NCBI GenBank assembly: GCA_948467395.1
Contig: CAOKDX010000005.1
Span: forward strand, 1 to 64,000
Source of the DNA: an uncultured Clostridia bacterium
Lineage (GTDB): Bacteria; Bacillota; Clostridia; Lachnospirales; Lachnospiraceae
Direction: 5' to 3'
DNA length: 64,000 bases
This document shows positions 42,811 to 52,485 of the stretch, piece by piece (positions within the stretch are counted from its first letter, which is position 1; the number at the start of each line of letters is the position of its first letter). The position numbers were made by a program, and so were the translations under genes. The notes below the pieces were generated by a model. It was given only the letters and a program-made list of their open reading frames with translations. It searched no databases and was not told the DNA's origin.

Positions 42811-44796
42811 ATGGATTATTTCGAATTAGTATCGCAATATCAGCCTACCGGCGACCAGCCACAGGCTATTGAAGAATTAGTAAAAGGATTTCAGGAAGGC
42901 AACCAGTTCCAGACGCTTCTCGGCGTCACCGGCTCTGGTAAGACCTTTACAATGGCAAATGTTATTCAACAATTAAATAAACCAACACTTGTCATAGCGC
43001 ATAACAAGACACTGGCAGCTCAGTTATATGGAGAATTTAAAGAGTTCTTTCCAAATAATGCGGTGGAGTATTTTGTCTCCTACTACGACTATTATCAGCC
43101 GGAGGCCTATGTGCCCTCCACGGATACCTATATTGAGAAGGATTCTGCCATCAATGATGAAATTGATAAGCTGCGGCACTCTGCCACAGCGGCATTGACA
43201 GAGCGCAATGATGTCATTATTATTTCCAGCGTGTCGTGTATTTATGGTCTGGGCAGTCCGATTGATTACCAGAATATGACTGTTTCACTTCGGCCGGGAA
43301 TGGAGAAAGACCGGGATGAGGTGATCCGCAGGCTCATTGATATACAGTATACGAGAAATGACATGGATTTTCACCGGGGAACCTTCCGGGTCAGAGGGGA
43401 TGTGGTGGAAATCTTTCCGGCCTCAGCCACAGACCGGGCGCTGCGGGTGGAATTCTTTGGTGATGAGGTGGATCGGATTCAGGAGATTGATGTGCTGACA
43501 GGGGATGCTGTCAGTCAGCTGGAGCATATGGTTGTCTTTCCGGCCTCCCATTATGTGGTATCTCAGGATAAGATGGAGCGGGCGATTCAGGGAATCGAAG
43601 AGGAACTGAAAGAGAGGGTTTCCTACTTCAAAAGAGAAGACAAGCTTATTGAAGCCCAGAGGATTTCGGAGAGGACGCACTTCGATATAGAGATGATGCG
43701 GGAAACGGGTTTTTGTTCTGGCATAGAAAATTATTCCATGCATTTAAGCGGCCTGAATCCTGGTGATACGCCTCATACACTGATGGATTATTTTCCGGAT
43801 GATTTCCTGATAATAATAGATGAGTCACATATAACGGTTCCCCAGGTGAGGGGGATGTATGGAGGGGATCAGTCCCGGAAGACCACACTTGTAGAGTACG
43901 GCTTTCGGCTTCCCTCTGCCAAGAGCAACCGGCCTTTGGATTTTGAGGAATTTGAGGGGCATATTAATCAGATGCTGTTTGTGTCGGCAACACCCTCTGA
44001 TTATGAACAGGCCCACGAGCTTCTGCGGACGGAGCAGATCATCCGGCCTACAGGCCTTCTTGATCCAGAGGTTATCGTGCGCCCTGTCAGAGGGCAGGTG
44101 GATGATCTTTTGGGCGAGATCCGGAAGGTGACGGAGAAGAAAGGAAAGGTACTTGTCACAACACTGACGAAACGGATGGCGGAGGATCTGACAAAGTATC
44201 TGCAGGAGGTAGGCGTGCGTGTCCGGTATCTCCATTCGGATATTGATACACTGGAGCGGTCGGAGATCATTCGGGATATGCGGCTGGACGTCTTTGATGT
44301 GCTGGTGGGGATCAACCTGCTGCGAGAGGGACTGGATATTCCAGAGGTGTGCCTTGTGGCGATTCTGGATGCAGATAAGGAAGGGTTTCTGCGGTCGGAG
44401 ACGTCACTGATCCAGACCATCGGCCGTGCAGCCCGTAATGCTGAGGGGTATGTTATCATGTATGCGGATAACGAGACGGATTCCATGAAGAAGGCCATTG
44501 GAGAGACGAACCGCCGCCGAAAGGTGCAGCAGGCGTACAACGAAGAGCATGGCATAACCCCGCAGACCATCAGGAAGGCCGTGCGGGATCTTATCCGGAT
44601 ATCAAAGAAGGCGTTTGCAGATATTCTGGAAGAAGAGAAGGATCCGGAATCCATGAGTGCGGAAGAGCTCCAGAAGGCGATCCGGAAAATTATGAAAAAT
44701 ATGAACAAAGCGGCGACGGATCTGAATTTCGAACTGGCGGCAGAGCTGCGGGATAAGATGATTGAATACAAAAGACATTTACAGGAAATAGAGTGA
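42811..44796 (+). CDS. uvrB: Excinuclease ABC subunit B
   Basis: The 661-residue DNA repair helicase-like protein has Walker [11 protein letters not shown] at the start, the damage-probing beta-hairpin [12 protein letters not shown], helicase motifs DESHITVPQ and [10 protein letters not shown], and a C-terminal UVR domain ([10 protein letters not shown]). UvrB verifies lesions delivered by UvrA and recruits UvrC. The start is 20 bases after the ATPase gene's stop, so any promoter must lie inside or upstream of the accessory genes. Confidence 0.97.
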   Translation: MDYFELVSQYQPTGDQPQAIEELVKGFQEGNQFQTLLGVTGSGKTFTMANVIQQLNKPTLVIAHNKTLAAQLYGEFKEFFPNNAVEYFVSYYDYYQPEAYVPSTDTYIEKDSAINDEIDKLRHSATAALTERNDVIIISSVSCIYGLGSPIDYQNMTVSLRPGMEKDRDEVIRRLIDIQYTRNDMDFHRGTFRVRGDVVEIFPASATDRALRVEFFGDEVDRIQEIDVLTGDAVSQLEHMVVFPASHYVVSQDKMERAIQGIEEELKERVSYFKREDKLIEAQRISERTHFDIEMMRETGFCSGIENYSMHLSGLNPGDTPHTLMDYFPDDFLIIIDESHITVPQVRGMYGGDQSRKTTLVEYGFRLPSAKSNRPLDFEEFEGHINQMLFVSATPSDYEQAHELLRTEQIIRPTGLLDPEVIVRPVRGQVDDLLGEIRKVTEKKGKVLVTTLTKRMAEDLTKYLQEVGVRVRYLHSDIDTLERSEIIRDMRLDVFDVLVGINLLREGLDIPEVCLVAILDADKEGFLRSETSLIQTIGRAARNAEGYVIMYADNETDSMKKAIGETNRRRKVQQAYNEEHGITPQTIRKAVRDLIRISKKAFADILEEEKDPESMSAEELQKAIRKIMKNMNKAATDLNFELAAELRDKMIEYKRHLQEIE

Positions 44797-44818
44797 CAGG
44801 CAGACGGGAGGTAAGCAA

Positions 44819-47647
44819 TTGGAGAAGAAACGCATGATCCGCATTCGCGGAGCAAAAGAACACAATTTACAGGATATCAGTCTGGATATCCCCAGGGATG
44901 AATTCGTTGTACTGACAGGGCTTAGCGGTTCCGGGAAATCATCCCTCGCTTTTGATACCATCTATGCGGAAGGGCAGCGAAGATATATGGAATCACTTTC
45001 TTCCTACGCCAGGCAGTTCCTTGGACAGATGGAGAAGCCGGATGTGGAAAGCATCGAGGGGCTGCCCCCGGCGATTTCTATTGACCAGAAATCCACCAAC
45101 CGGAATCCCCGTTCTACAGTGGGAACAGTGACGGAGATTTATGATTATTACCGGCTTCTCTATGCCCGGATCGGGATTCCCCATTGCCCGAAATGTGGGA
45201 AGGAGATCAAGAAGCAGAGTGTGGACATGATGGTGGATGAGGTGATGAAGCTGCCGGAACGAACGAAGATCCAGCTTTTGGCCCCGGTAGTCCGCGGGCG
45301 GAAGGGGGAGCATGTAAAGGTTCTGGATAAGGCGAAGAAGAGCGGTTATGTCCGGGTAATGATTGATGGGAATCAGTATGAGCTCAGTGAGGAGATTAAA
45401 CTGGAGAAAAATAAGAAACACAATATAGAAATTATCGTAGACCGGCTTATGATCAAGGACGGGATTCAGAAACGCCTGACGGATTCCATTGAAAATGTGC
45501 TGAAGCTTGCGGACGGGCTGATGGTTGTGGATGTCATCGGCGGTGAACCCATCAATTTCAGTCAGAGCTTTTCCTGCCCGGACTGCGGCATCAGCATTGA
45601 AGAACTGGAGCCCCGGAGCTTTTCCTTTAATAATCCATTTGGCGCCTGTCCGGACTGTCTTGGCATCGGATACCGGATGGAGTTTGACGAGGAGCTGATC
45701 ATTCCGGATCCTTCTCTGAGCATCAATGAGGGAGCCATTGCTGCTCCGGGATGGCAGTCGGTGGTGAAGGAGGGGAGCTACAGCCGCAGTACGATGGAGG
45801 CTATGGCGGCGGAATATGGATTTTCACTGGATACGCCATTTGAGGATTATCCTGCCGAGGTTCATGAGATTATCTGGCATGGTACAGAGGGGCGTCGCGT
45901 TGAGGTGCACTATACGGGGCGGCATGGCAGCGGTGTCTACAATATCGCCTTTGAGGGGATATTGAATAATATTCAGAAACGATACCGGGAGACTGGTTCT
46001 GAGGTGGCAAAGCAGGAGTACGAGAGTTTTATGCAGATCACGCCATGCCATACGTGCGGCGGCAAACGACTGAAAAAGGAATCCCTGTCGGTGACGGTGG
46101 GGGACAAGAATATTGCGGATATCTGTGAACTTTCCATACTGGATCTCAAGGAATTTATGGATGGACTGGAATTGTCCAGGAGGCAGCAGCAGATTGGGCG
46201 GCTGGTATTGAAGGAGATCCGTTCCCGGCTGGGTTTTCTTGTGGATGTCGGTCTGGATTACCTCAGCCTTGCCCGTGCTACGGCGTCTCTCTCTGGGGGA
46301 GAGGCCCAGCGGATCCGGCTGGCGACGCAGATCGGATCCGGGCTGGTAGGAGTGGCATATATTCTGGACGAGCCGAGTATCGGGCTTCACCAGCGGGACA
46401 ACGATAAACTTATCGCCACGCTGAAGAAGCTCAGGGATCTGGGTAATACGCTGATCGTCGTGGAACATGACGAGGACACCATGCTGGCGGCTGATCATGT
46501 GGTGGATATCGGTCCGGGGGCAGGTAAGAATGGCGGTTTTGTGGTGGCACAGGGGACGGCAGAGGAGATCATGAATGTGCCGGAGTCTATTACAGGGGCT
46601 TATCTCAGCAAACGCATCGAGATTCCCGTACCGGCAGAGCGCCGTAAGCCGTCAGGGTTTCTTACAGTAAAGGGAGCAGAGGAACATAATCTGAAGAAGA
46701 TAAATGTTAAGATTCCCACCGGGATTCTTACCTGTGTGACGGGGGTATCCGGGTCGGGGAAGAGCTCCCTGGTAAACGAGATTCTGTCGAAAAGCCTGAC
46801 GAGGACGCTGAACCGCGCCCGATGCATACCGGGGAGGCATACAAAGATTGAAGGCGTGGAAAAGCTGGACAAGGTTATAAACATTGACCAGTCGCCCATT
46901 GGGCGGACGCCCCGGTCCAATCCGGCTACCTATACGGGAGTATTTGATATGATACGGGATCTTTTTGCCGCCACACCGGATGCGAAAGCAAAGGGATATA
47001 AGAAAGGACGCTTTAGCTTTAATATCAAAGGCGGGCGCTGCGAAGCGTGTTCCGGGGACGGTATACTGAAGATTGAGATGAATTTCCTGCCGGATATATA
47101 CGTTCCCTGTGAGGTCTGCGACGGAAAGCGTTATAACCGGGAGACGCTGGATGTGAAATACAAAGGAAAGAGCATTTATGATGTGCTGGATATGACGGTG
47201 GAAGAGGCTCTGGATTTCTTTAAGCATATTCCCACGATCCACCGGAAGATACAGACCTTATATGATGTGGGACTCTCTTATGTGAAGCTGGGGCAGCCCT
47301 CCACTACCTTGTCCGGAGGGGAGGCACAGAGAATCAAGCTGGCCACAGAGCTGAGTAAGCGGAGTACAGGAAAGACCATCTATATTCTGGATGAGCCCAC
47401 CACGGGACTTCATTTTGCCGATGTGCACAAGCTCATCGAGATTCTTCACCGGCTGGTGGAGGGGGGGAATACAGTGGTTGTGATTGAACACAATCTCGAT
47501 GTCATAAAGACGGCCGATTACCTCATTGATATGGGACCGGAGGGCGGCGATAAGGGGGGCACTGTGGTTGCCTGTGGCACGCCGGAGAAGGTGGCAGAGT
47601 GTGAGGAATCCTATACCGGGTATTATATGAGGAAAATATTATCATAA
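44819..47647 (+). CDS. uvrA: Excinuclease ABC subunit A
   Basis: The 942-residue ABC-type ATPase recognises DNA damage. Two ATP-binding heads with Walker [10 protein letters not shown] and GVSGSGKSS, two signature LSGGEAQR copies and zinc fingers ([32 protein letters not shown]) are all visible. The start is TTG at 44819, preceded by GGGAGGTAAGCAA; an ATG at 44834 is an alternative. It directly follows uvrB, from which it is transcribed. Confidence 0.97.
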   Translation: MEKKRMIRIRGAKEHNLQDISLDIPRDEFVVLTGLSGSGKSSLAFDTIYAEGQRRYMESLSSYARQFLGQMEKPDVESIEGLPPAISIDQKSTNRNPRSTVGTVTEIYDYYRLLYARIGIPHCPKCGKEIKKQSVDMMVDEVMKLPERTKIQLLAPVVRGRKGEHVKVLDKAKKSGYVRVMIDGNQYELSEEIKLEKNKKHNIEIIVDRLMIKDGIQKRLTDSIENVLKLADGLMVVDVIGGEPINFSQSFSCPDCGISIEELEPRSFSFNNPFGACPDCLGIGYRMEFDEELIIPDPSLSINEGAIAAPGWQSVVKEGSYSRSTMEAMAAEYGFSLDTPFEDYPAEVHEIIWHGTEGRRVEVHYTGRHGSGVYNIAFEGILNNIQKRYRETGSEVAKQEYESFMQITPCHTCGGKRLKKESLSVTVGDKNIADICELSILDLKEFMDGLELSRRQQQIGRLVLKEIRSRLGFLVDVGLDYLSLARATASLSGGEAQRIRLATQIGSGLVGVAYILDEPSIGLHQRDNDKLIATLKKLRDLGNTLIVVEHDEDTMLAADHVVDIGPGAGKNGGFVVAQGTAEEIMNVPESITGAYLSKRIEIPVPAERRKPSGFLTVKGAEEHNLKKINVKIPTGILTCVTGVSGSGKSSLVNEILSKSLTRTLNRARCIPGRHTKIEGVEKLDKVINIDQSPIGRTPRSNPATYTGVFDMIRDLFAATPDAKAKGYKKGRFSFNIKGGRCEACSGDGILKIEMNFLPDIYVPCEVCDGKRYNRETLDVKYKGKSIYDVLDMTVEEALDFFKHIPTIHRKIQTLYDVGLSYVKLGQPSTTLSGGEAQRIKLATELSKRSTGKTIYILDEPTTGLHFADVHKLIEILHRLVEGGNTVVVIEHNLDVIKTADYLIDMGPEGGDKGGTVVACGTPEKVAECEESYTGYYMRKILS

Positions 47648-47670
47648 GGAGAAAGACGGGGGTAAAATAT

Positions 47671-48255
47671 ATGTATTCATTTTTTGCCATGATGGCCCGT
47701 ATGAAATATATTGAGCGATGGGCCCTGATGCGTAATTCCAGGCAGGAGAATATCAGCGAACATTCGCTGGAGGTGGCTATGCTGGCACATGGGCTTGCCA
47801 TTATTTCCAATGAAAGGTGCGGCAGTCAGGTAAATGTGGAGCAGATAGCCCTGATGGGACTATATCATGATGCCAATGAGATCATAACCGGAGATATGCC
47901 CACCCCGGTGAAATATTTTGATGAGGATATGAAAGGTGCTTACAAGAGGGTGGAGGATGTGGCGAGCCGGACGTTACTAGATAAGCTGCCAGACTATATG
48001 AAGAAATATTATGATCCGGTTTTTTTTCAGAGAGAGGCTTCAAAAAAAGAATGGAAGCTTGTGAAAGCTGCCGATAAGCTTTCCGCCCTCATTAAGTGTA
48101 TGGAAGAACTGAGATCCGGCAATCAGGAGTTTCAGACAGCCCTGAAAACTACCAGACAGGCCCTTGCGGACCTGGGGCTGGAGGAAGTTAAAATATTTAT
48201 GGAAGAGTTTTTGCCGGCGTATGATCTGACATTGGATGAATTGCAGAAGAGGTGA
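47671..48255 (+). CDS. yfbR: HD-domain nucleotidase, YfbR type
   Basis: The 194-residue product has the HD motif in order: RWALMRNSRQENISEHS (His), LYHDANEIITGDMPTP (HD) and AADKLSALIKCMEE (Asp). It matches YfbR-type 5'-deoxynucleotidases, which remove the phosphate of deoxynucleoside monophosphates. It is 23 bases after uvrA and probably in the same operon. Confidence 0.88.
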   Translation: MYSFFAMMARMKYIERWALMRNSRQENISEHSLEVAMLAHGLAIISNERCGSQVNVEQIALMGLYHDANEIITGDMPTPVKYFDEDMKGAYKRVEDVASRTLLDKLPDYMKKYYDPVFFQREASKKEWKLVKAADKLSALIKCMEELRSGNQEFQTALKTTRQALADLGLEEVKIFMEEFLPAYDLTLDELQKR

Positions 48256-48328
48256 TTCCGAAATCCTTTCCAGCCTTTCTGATCCGTGTGCAGGGAGACA
48301 GTGCGATGGTGCTGCCTCCCTCTGACAT

Positions 48329-48910
48329 TTATGAAGCCTTATAAATAAGCGTGTCCAGAATCTCCATAATCTGGTGGGCGTTGCGATTCCACCAGGATTC
48401 ACTTTCACAGTAATTCAGGACAGTAACCGTGTTTTTAAATTTCCCGCCCAACACAATGTATTCCCAGTAGGATTTCCCATCGTAATATCCCGCCTCGCTG
48501 CTTATACCATTTATTTTGATCATCTTTGTCTTCAATCCCGTTCCACATACGCCAAAGGCATTTGTGTACTGGACAGATATCCTGTTTTTCTTTTTCGCTG
48601 AATCCTTCCAGAATGTGATCCCGAAGGTTTCGCCTTCTTTTGTTTTTTTATACTTCTCTGTCTGGCAGGACCAGCCATCCGGGATACACAGTGAAATACT
48701 TCCTTTCCTGCACTTATAAGAAATTTTCGGGTTCTCTTTCTGGTCTTTGCCGTCCGTTTCTTTATTCCCGGTTATAGCTTGCGCCGATGCCGCCTTTGTT
48801 CTCTCTGTTCTGCCGGTCTCTGATGCCGATGCATCCTTCCGGATATTGTTACAGCCGGCAAGGAAAAGGCAGACTGAGAATGCTAATAACATTCCTGCAA
48901 TTTTTTTCAT
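48329..48910 (-). CDS. Small lipoprotein, unknown
   Basis: The 193-residue product has a lipoprotein signal (LLAFSVCLFLAGC), a Ser/Thr-rich linker, and a C-terminal domain of about 120 residues with GSISLCIPDGWSCQTEKY and YYDGKSYWEYIVLGGKF, beta-rich with tryptophans. The start at 48910 has AAAGGACGGATGGAT. No family recognised. Confidence 0.65.
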   Translation of the reverse strand: MKKIAGMLLAFSVCLFLAGCNNIRKDASASETGRTERTKAASAQAITGNKETDGKDQKENPKISYKCRKGSISLCIPDGWSCQTEKYKKTKEGETFGITFWKDSAKKKNRISVQYTNAFGVCGTGLKTKMIKINGISSEAGYYDGKSYWEYIVLGGKFKNTVTVLNYCESESWWNRNAHQIMEILDTLIYKAS

Positions 48911-49008
48911 ATCCATCCGTCCTTTCATTGATCGTGTTCAGCCTGGTCTGATTATAAGACGACTGATCCCGCCGGACTGTTGCAGGATTTTTCAAATTGC
49001 AGGGGAGA

Positions 49009-49449
49009 TTATTTCCTTGTATCGAAAAGCAGGGTGACAGGACCATCATTCACCGATGCCACCTTCATATCCGTTCCGAATTCGCCATGTTCAACGTGAA
49101 AACCCCTTTCAGTGCATGCGGACATAAATCTTTCATAGAGTGGGAGGGCGGTATCCGGTTTTGCTGCCCCGGTGAATCCGGGTCGCCGGCTTTTCAGGTC
49201 AGCATATAACGTAAACTGGGAGACCACCAGGAGTTCGCCGCCTGCCTGTTCCAGATTCCGGTTCATTTTCCCATTGTCATCCTCAAATACCCGGACACCG
49301 CAGATCTTGTCTGCCAGTTTCATGGCGTCCTCCTCTGTATCATCCGGCCCCACGCCCAGTAGAACAAGAAATCCCGTTCCTATTTTTCCATGGATCGTCT
49401 CTTCAATAGTAACAGAAGCTTCCGACACACGTGTTACAACTGCTTTCAT
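49009..49449 (-). CDS. dtd: D-aminoacyl-tRNA deacylase
   Basis: The 146-residue product is a full-length DTD: it begins MKAVVTRVSEASVTIEE and has the SQFTLYAD active-site motif and NDGPVTLLFDT near the end. It removes D-amino acids from tRNA and proofreads protein synthesis. Its start follows TCGGAGGTAATGT. It lies downstream of and opposite to the DUF6273 gene. Confidence 0.94.
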   Translation of the reverse strand: MKAVVTRVSEASVTIEETIHGKIGTGFLVLLGVGPDDTEEDAMKLADKICGVRVFEDDNGKMNRNLEQAGGELLVVSQFTLYADLKSRRPGFTGAAKPDTALPLYERFMSACTERGFHVEHGEFGTDMKVASVNDGPVTLLFDTRK

Positions 49450-49550
49450 ACATTACCTCCGAAGTGAATGATTAGCCCTTGGGCTATATTGATTATACAA
49501 TCCAGGGATTGAATATGCAATGAGCATTTGCCAGAACCATTTTTTGTATA

Positions 49551-49579
49551 TTGACATATAATAATCCACATTGTATAAT
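49551..49579 (+). promoter_or_regulatory. Promoter of the DUF6273 protein gene
   Basis: TTGACA (49551-49556) and TATAAT (49574-49579) are both consensus with a 17-base spacer, about 90 bases before the TTG start. Confidence 0.85.
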
Positions 49580-49666
49580 GCGAATTAGATATCTAACTTA
49601 ATAAGCAATAGCCTGCTGCTTTGGTTTCAAAGCAGCAGAAGGCATGTGGGAATGGAGGTTGATTAA

Positions 49667-51616
49667 TTGAGACAAAAAAATATTATAGAAAGACGTATCC
49701 TTGCGGCAGCCCTTGCCGTACTGCTGCTGGGGACCAGTGTGGGGCCGGCACCAAAAACGGCAGCGGCTGGTTCCGTTATTTTGCAGAATCCACGGATCAG
49801 TGAACAGGGGGGACAACTGGATGAAGCTTCTGGTCTGAGCAATCCCAGGATCAAAATGAAGGTTCGTGATGTGGTCACCTTTGGCAGCTACTGGCAGAAG
49901 GACACCAATGGGGACGGTGAGGCGGATCAGAAGGATGAGAAGCAGCCCATCCGCTGGCAGGTTCTTTCAGTGGATGACAACGATGTATTTCTTCTTTCCG
50001 AACGGTTGCTTGACTTCCTGCCGTATGAAGCTGAATCAGAAACTGCCACGTGGGAAAATAGCTCTATTAGAAAATGGCTGAATGAAGAGTTCTATCGGGA
50101 TGCTTTTAGTGAAGAGGAGAGGGCAGCCATTAAAGAGACGGCGTTAACTAATCCGGATAATCCGGAATATGGTACGGATGGCGGCGCCGATACAAGGGAT
50201 AAGGTATTTCTTCCTTCTATAGAAGAAGTATCTTCGGCGGCATATGGATTTGACGGGGATATAGACTATGATGATCAGGCAAGGAAGGCAAAGGTCACTC
50301 CTTATGCAGGACTGCCGGGAGAGGATATGATCACAGGGGGAGGAGACGGCGGCTGGTGGCTTAGATCACCTGGTTATGCCAGTGATGCGGCGGCATATGT
50401 TTTTAATTCCGGTGTTGTTAATTCATATGGCAGCAGTGTCCAGATTGATTTGGATGGGATACGTCCTGCCCTGCATCTCGATCTGTCGGTTATGCCTTTA
50501 GAAAAGGCTGGAGAAGTCGAGACAGGACTGGATGAGAGCGAGTGGGATCTGGTACAGCTGGGTACAACGGAAGAGGATCAGCCAATGGAATGGAGAGTGT
50601 TATCTGTCAGGGATGGGGATGCATATCTGCTGGCAGACCGCCTGCTGGCAGACCGGAAGATTCATGATATCCGTGAAGGCATTACTTGGGAAAACAGTAC
50701 CTTGCGTTCCTGGCTGAATGGAGAGTTTTATCAGAATACATTTAAGGAAGAGGAAAAAAAGGGAATCCGGAATTATAACTGGATAAATGAAGATAATCCA
50801 TGGTATGGCACAGAAGGCGGAGCAGATACGACGGATTTTGTATCTCTTCCATCCCTTTCGGATATGACCAATAAGGAATATGGTTTTCCGACAGAGTTCT
50901 GGTGTGACAGCCGGGCACGTACAGCATATAGACAGGAGTATAATTACCGCTCAAATGATTACTGGTGGCTGCGGTCAATTGGTGAGATCGATACCTGGGT
51001 GGCATATATAGGGCACGAAGGTTCTGCTTATCCCTTTGGTACGGAAGTTGACGCAGAAAACGCAGTGCGTCCGGCATTACATTTTGATCTGAAAGCGGCT
51101 CCGCTGAAAAAAGTGGGGACGCTGAATACGAAAGACGAAACTCCGGGACAGACGCCGTCGCTTCCTCCGGAGGGCGGGGATCCGGGAACGGATACCCCCT
51201 CTGTACCAACCGGTCCGTCCGGGGGTGGCAGCACAGGCGGCCCATCCAATGGAAACGGAAGTACTTCTCAGCCGCCTTCCGGCGGCGTACCGGTTACCCC
51301 CGGAACAAACATTGGAAATGAGAAGCCAAAGACAGAAACGAAGCCGGGAAAGGTTTCTTCGCTGAAAGCAAAGAATAAAAAGAAGAAGACGGTTATCCTT
51401 ACATGGAAAAAGGCGGGAGGGGCAAAGAAATACCAGATCCAGTACAGCCAGAATAAGAAGTTTAAAAAAGCAAAGACTAAGACTACTGCGAAAAAGACTT
51501 ATAAGGTCACCAAGCTGAAAAAGAAAAAGACATATTATTTCCGTGTCCGTGCCATCTCGGCCAGTGGCAAGAAGGGGTCATGGAGTAAGCCGGCCAAGGT
51601 AAAGATTAAGAAATAA
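49667..51616 (+). CDS. Secreted protein with two DUF6273 domains and a fibronectin type III end
   Basis: The 649-residue product has a Sec-type signal peptide (about 1-34, ending KTAAAG), then two DUF6273-type units. The first, at about 65-275, has GGWWLRSPGY and GIRPALHLDL. The second, at about 280-490, has YWWLRSIGE and AVRPALHFDL. A Pro/Gly/Ser linker and a C-terminal fibronectin type III domain rich in lysine follow (KVTKLKKKKTYYFRVRA). The start is TTG after AATGGAGGTTGATTAA. DUF6273 units resemble sugar- or peptide-binding folds of secreted Firmicute proteins; ligand unknown. No cell-wall anchor motif is seen. Confidence 0.8.
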   Translation: MRQKNIIERRILAAALAVLLLGTSVGPAPKTAAAGSVILQNPRISEQGGQLDEASGLSNPRIKMKVRDVVTFGSYWQKDTNGDGEADQKDEKQPIRWQVLSVDDNDVFLLSERLLDFLPYEAESETATWENSSIRKWLNEEFYRDAFSEEERAAIKETALTNPDNPEYGTDGGADTRDKVFLPSIEEVSSAAYGFDGDIDYDDQARKAKVTPYAGLPGEDMITGGGDGGWWLRSPGYASDAAAYVFNSGVVNSYGSSVQIDLDGIRPALHLDLSVMPLEKAGEVETGLDESEWDLVQLGTTEEDQPMEWRVLSVRDGDAYLLADRLLADRKIHDIREGITWENSTLRSWLNGEFYQNTFKEEEKKGIRNYNWINEDNPWYGTEGGADTTDFVSLPSLSDMTNKEYGFPTEFWCDSRARTAYRQEYNYRSNDYWWLRSIGEIDTWVAYIGHEGSAYPFGTEVDAENAVRPALHFDLKAAPLKKVGTLNTKDETPGQTPSLPPEGGDPGTDTPSVPTGPSGGGSTGGPSNGNGSTSQPPSGGVPVTPGTNIGNEKPKTETKPGKVSSLKAKNKKKKTVILTWKKAGGAKKYQIQYSQNKKFKKAKTKTTAKKTYKVTKLKKKKTYYFRVRAISASGKKGSWSKPAKVKIKK

Positions 51617-51638
51617 AGGGATCATATAGATGTTAATA

Positions 51639-51673
51639 CCCCGTCCTGACAGAGAGACTGTAGCAGGGCGGGG
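51639..51673 (+). terminator. Hairpin after the DUF6273 gene
   Basis: CCCCGTCCTG at the start and CAGGGCGGGG at the end pair with one mismatch, about 23 bases after the stop; the following T-stretch is weak. Confidence 0.6.
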
Positions 51674-51757
51674 AGTTCTATTTATTGGTGAAATATGTAT
51701 GGATAAATTGGCGCTGTGAAAGGGACACAGGAGATCTTTGATTATCCATATCGGTCC

Positions 51758-51898
51758 TCAGCAGCTTGTAAACAGATTATAACCAAGGACGAGACAGCAG
51801 ATAATAATGGCAAGGGCAAGGATCCCGTGCCTGAGAAACAGCATGATTGCCATGCCGATACCGATCCAGAATAGAATAAAGCCAATTAGTCGTTTCAT
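51758..51898 (-). CDS. Small 46-residue membrane protein
   Basis: The minus-strand frame from ATG 51898 to TGA 51758 encodes a peptide with two hydrophobic helices and one basic turn (GMAIMLFLRHG between them). The start has GGGGGATGAATTC upstream. Similar tiny two-helix proteins are common in Lachnospiraceae genomes; function unknown. Confidence 0.65.
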   Translation of the reverse strand: MKRLIGFILFWIGIGMAIMLFLRHGILALAIIICCLVLGYNLFTSC

Positions 51899-52007
51899 TG
51901 AATTCATCCCCCATAATCTGTCACTCACTGTTATTATATTATTTTATGCCTGAAATATGATATGGTTCACTCTCAGATCACAGATGGCTTAACGCGCCAA
52001 TTTGAAT

Positions 52008-52036
52008 TTGCTTTTTTTATTATCATGGTGTAGAAT
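52008..52036 (+). promoter_or_regulatory. Promoter of the Asp23-FakA operon
   Basis: TTGCTT (52008-52013) and TAGAAT (52031-52036), 17 bases apart, about 55 bases before the gene. Confidence 0.55.
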
Positions 52037-52090
52037 AAATGTATATATGCTGTTGAATAATAAGAAAAGAATATGGATTGGAGGGTTACC

Positions 52091-52447
52091 ATGAAAGGAC
52101 AATTGGAAACAGACATGGGGAAAATTGTAGTAGATGAAGATGTGCTTGCCAAATACGCCGGCTCTGCGGCAGTGGAGTGCTTCGGTGTTGTGGGTATGGC
52201 ATCGGTCAATGTGAAAGACGGCATTGTCAAGCTTCTGAAGAGGGAAAATCTCCGTCGTGGCGTCAATGTGTCAGTGGAAGAGGAGAAGCTGAAGATTGAA
52301 CTCCATATTATAGTAGCGTATGAAGTCAGCATTCTGGCAGTGGCAGAGAATCTGGTTGATAATGTAAAATATAAAGTGGAAGAATATACGGGAATGGAAG
52401 TCGGTAAGATCATTGTGTGTGTAGAGGGCGTAAAAGTCATAAATTAG
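52091..52447 (+). CDS. yloU: Asp23/Gls24 family protein
   Basis: The 118-residue protein begins MKGQLETDMGKIVVDEDVLA and carries the ECFGVVGMASV and VEEYTGMEVGKIIVCVEGVKV pieces of the Asp23 domain. It is the partner gene upstream of the DAK2-type kinase gene in most Firmicutes (YloU-YloV). Start at 52091 has TTGGAGGGTTACC. Role: membrane-associated stress or cell-envelope function, not well defined. Confidence 0.88.
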   Translation: MKGQLETDMGKIVVDEDVLAKYAGSAAVECFGVVGMASVNVKDGIVKLLKRENLRRGVNVSVEEEKLKIELHIIVAYEVSILAVAENLVDNVKYKVEEYTGMEVGKIIVCVEGVKVIN

Positions 52448-52485
52448 TATACTGGTCCACATGCAAATTTTATATTTGGAGGAAA

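Noticed and set aside
49667..51616. DUF6273 protein as target of a diversity-generating retroelement
   Set aside because: No reverse transcriptase or template repeat is seen in the window.
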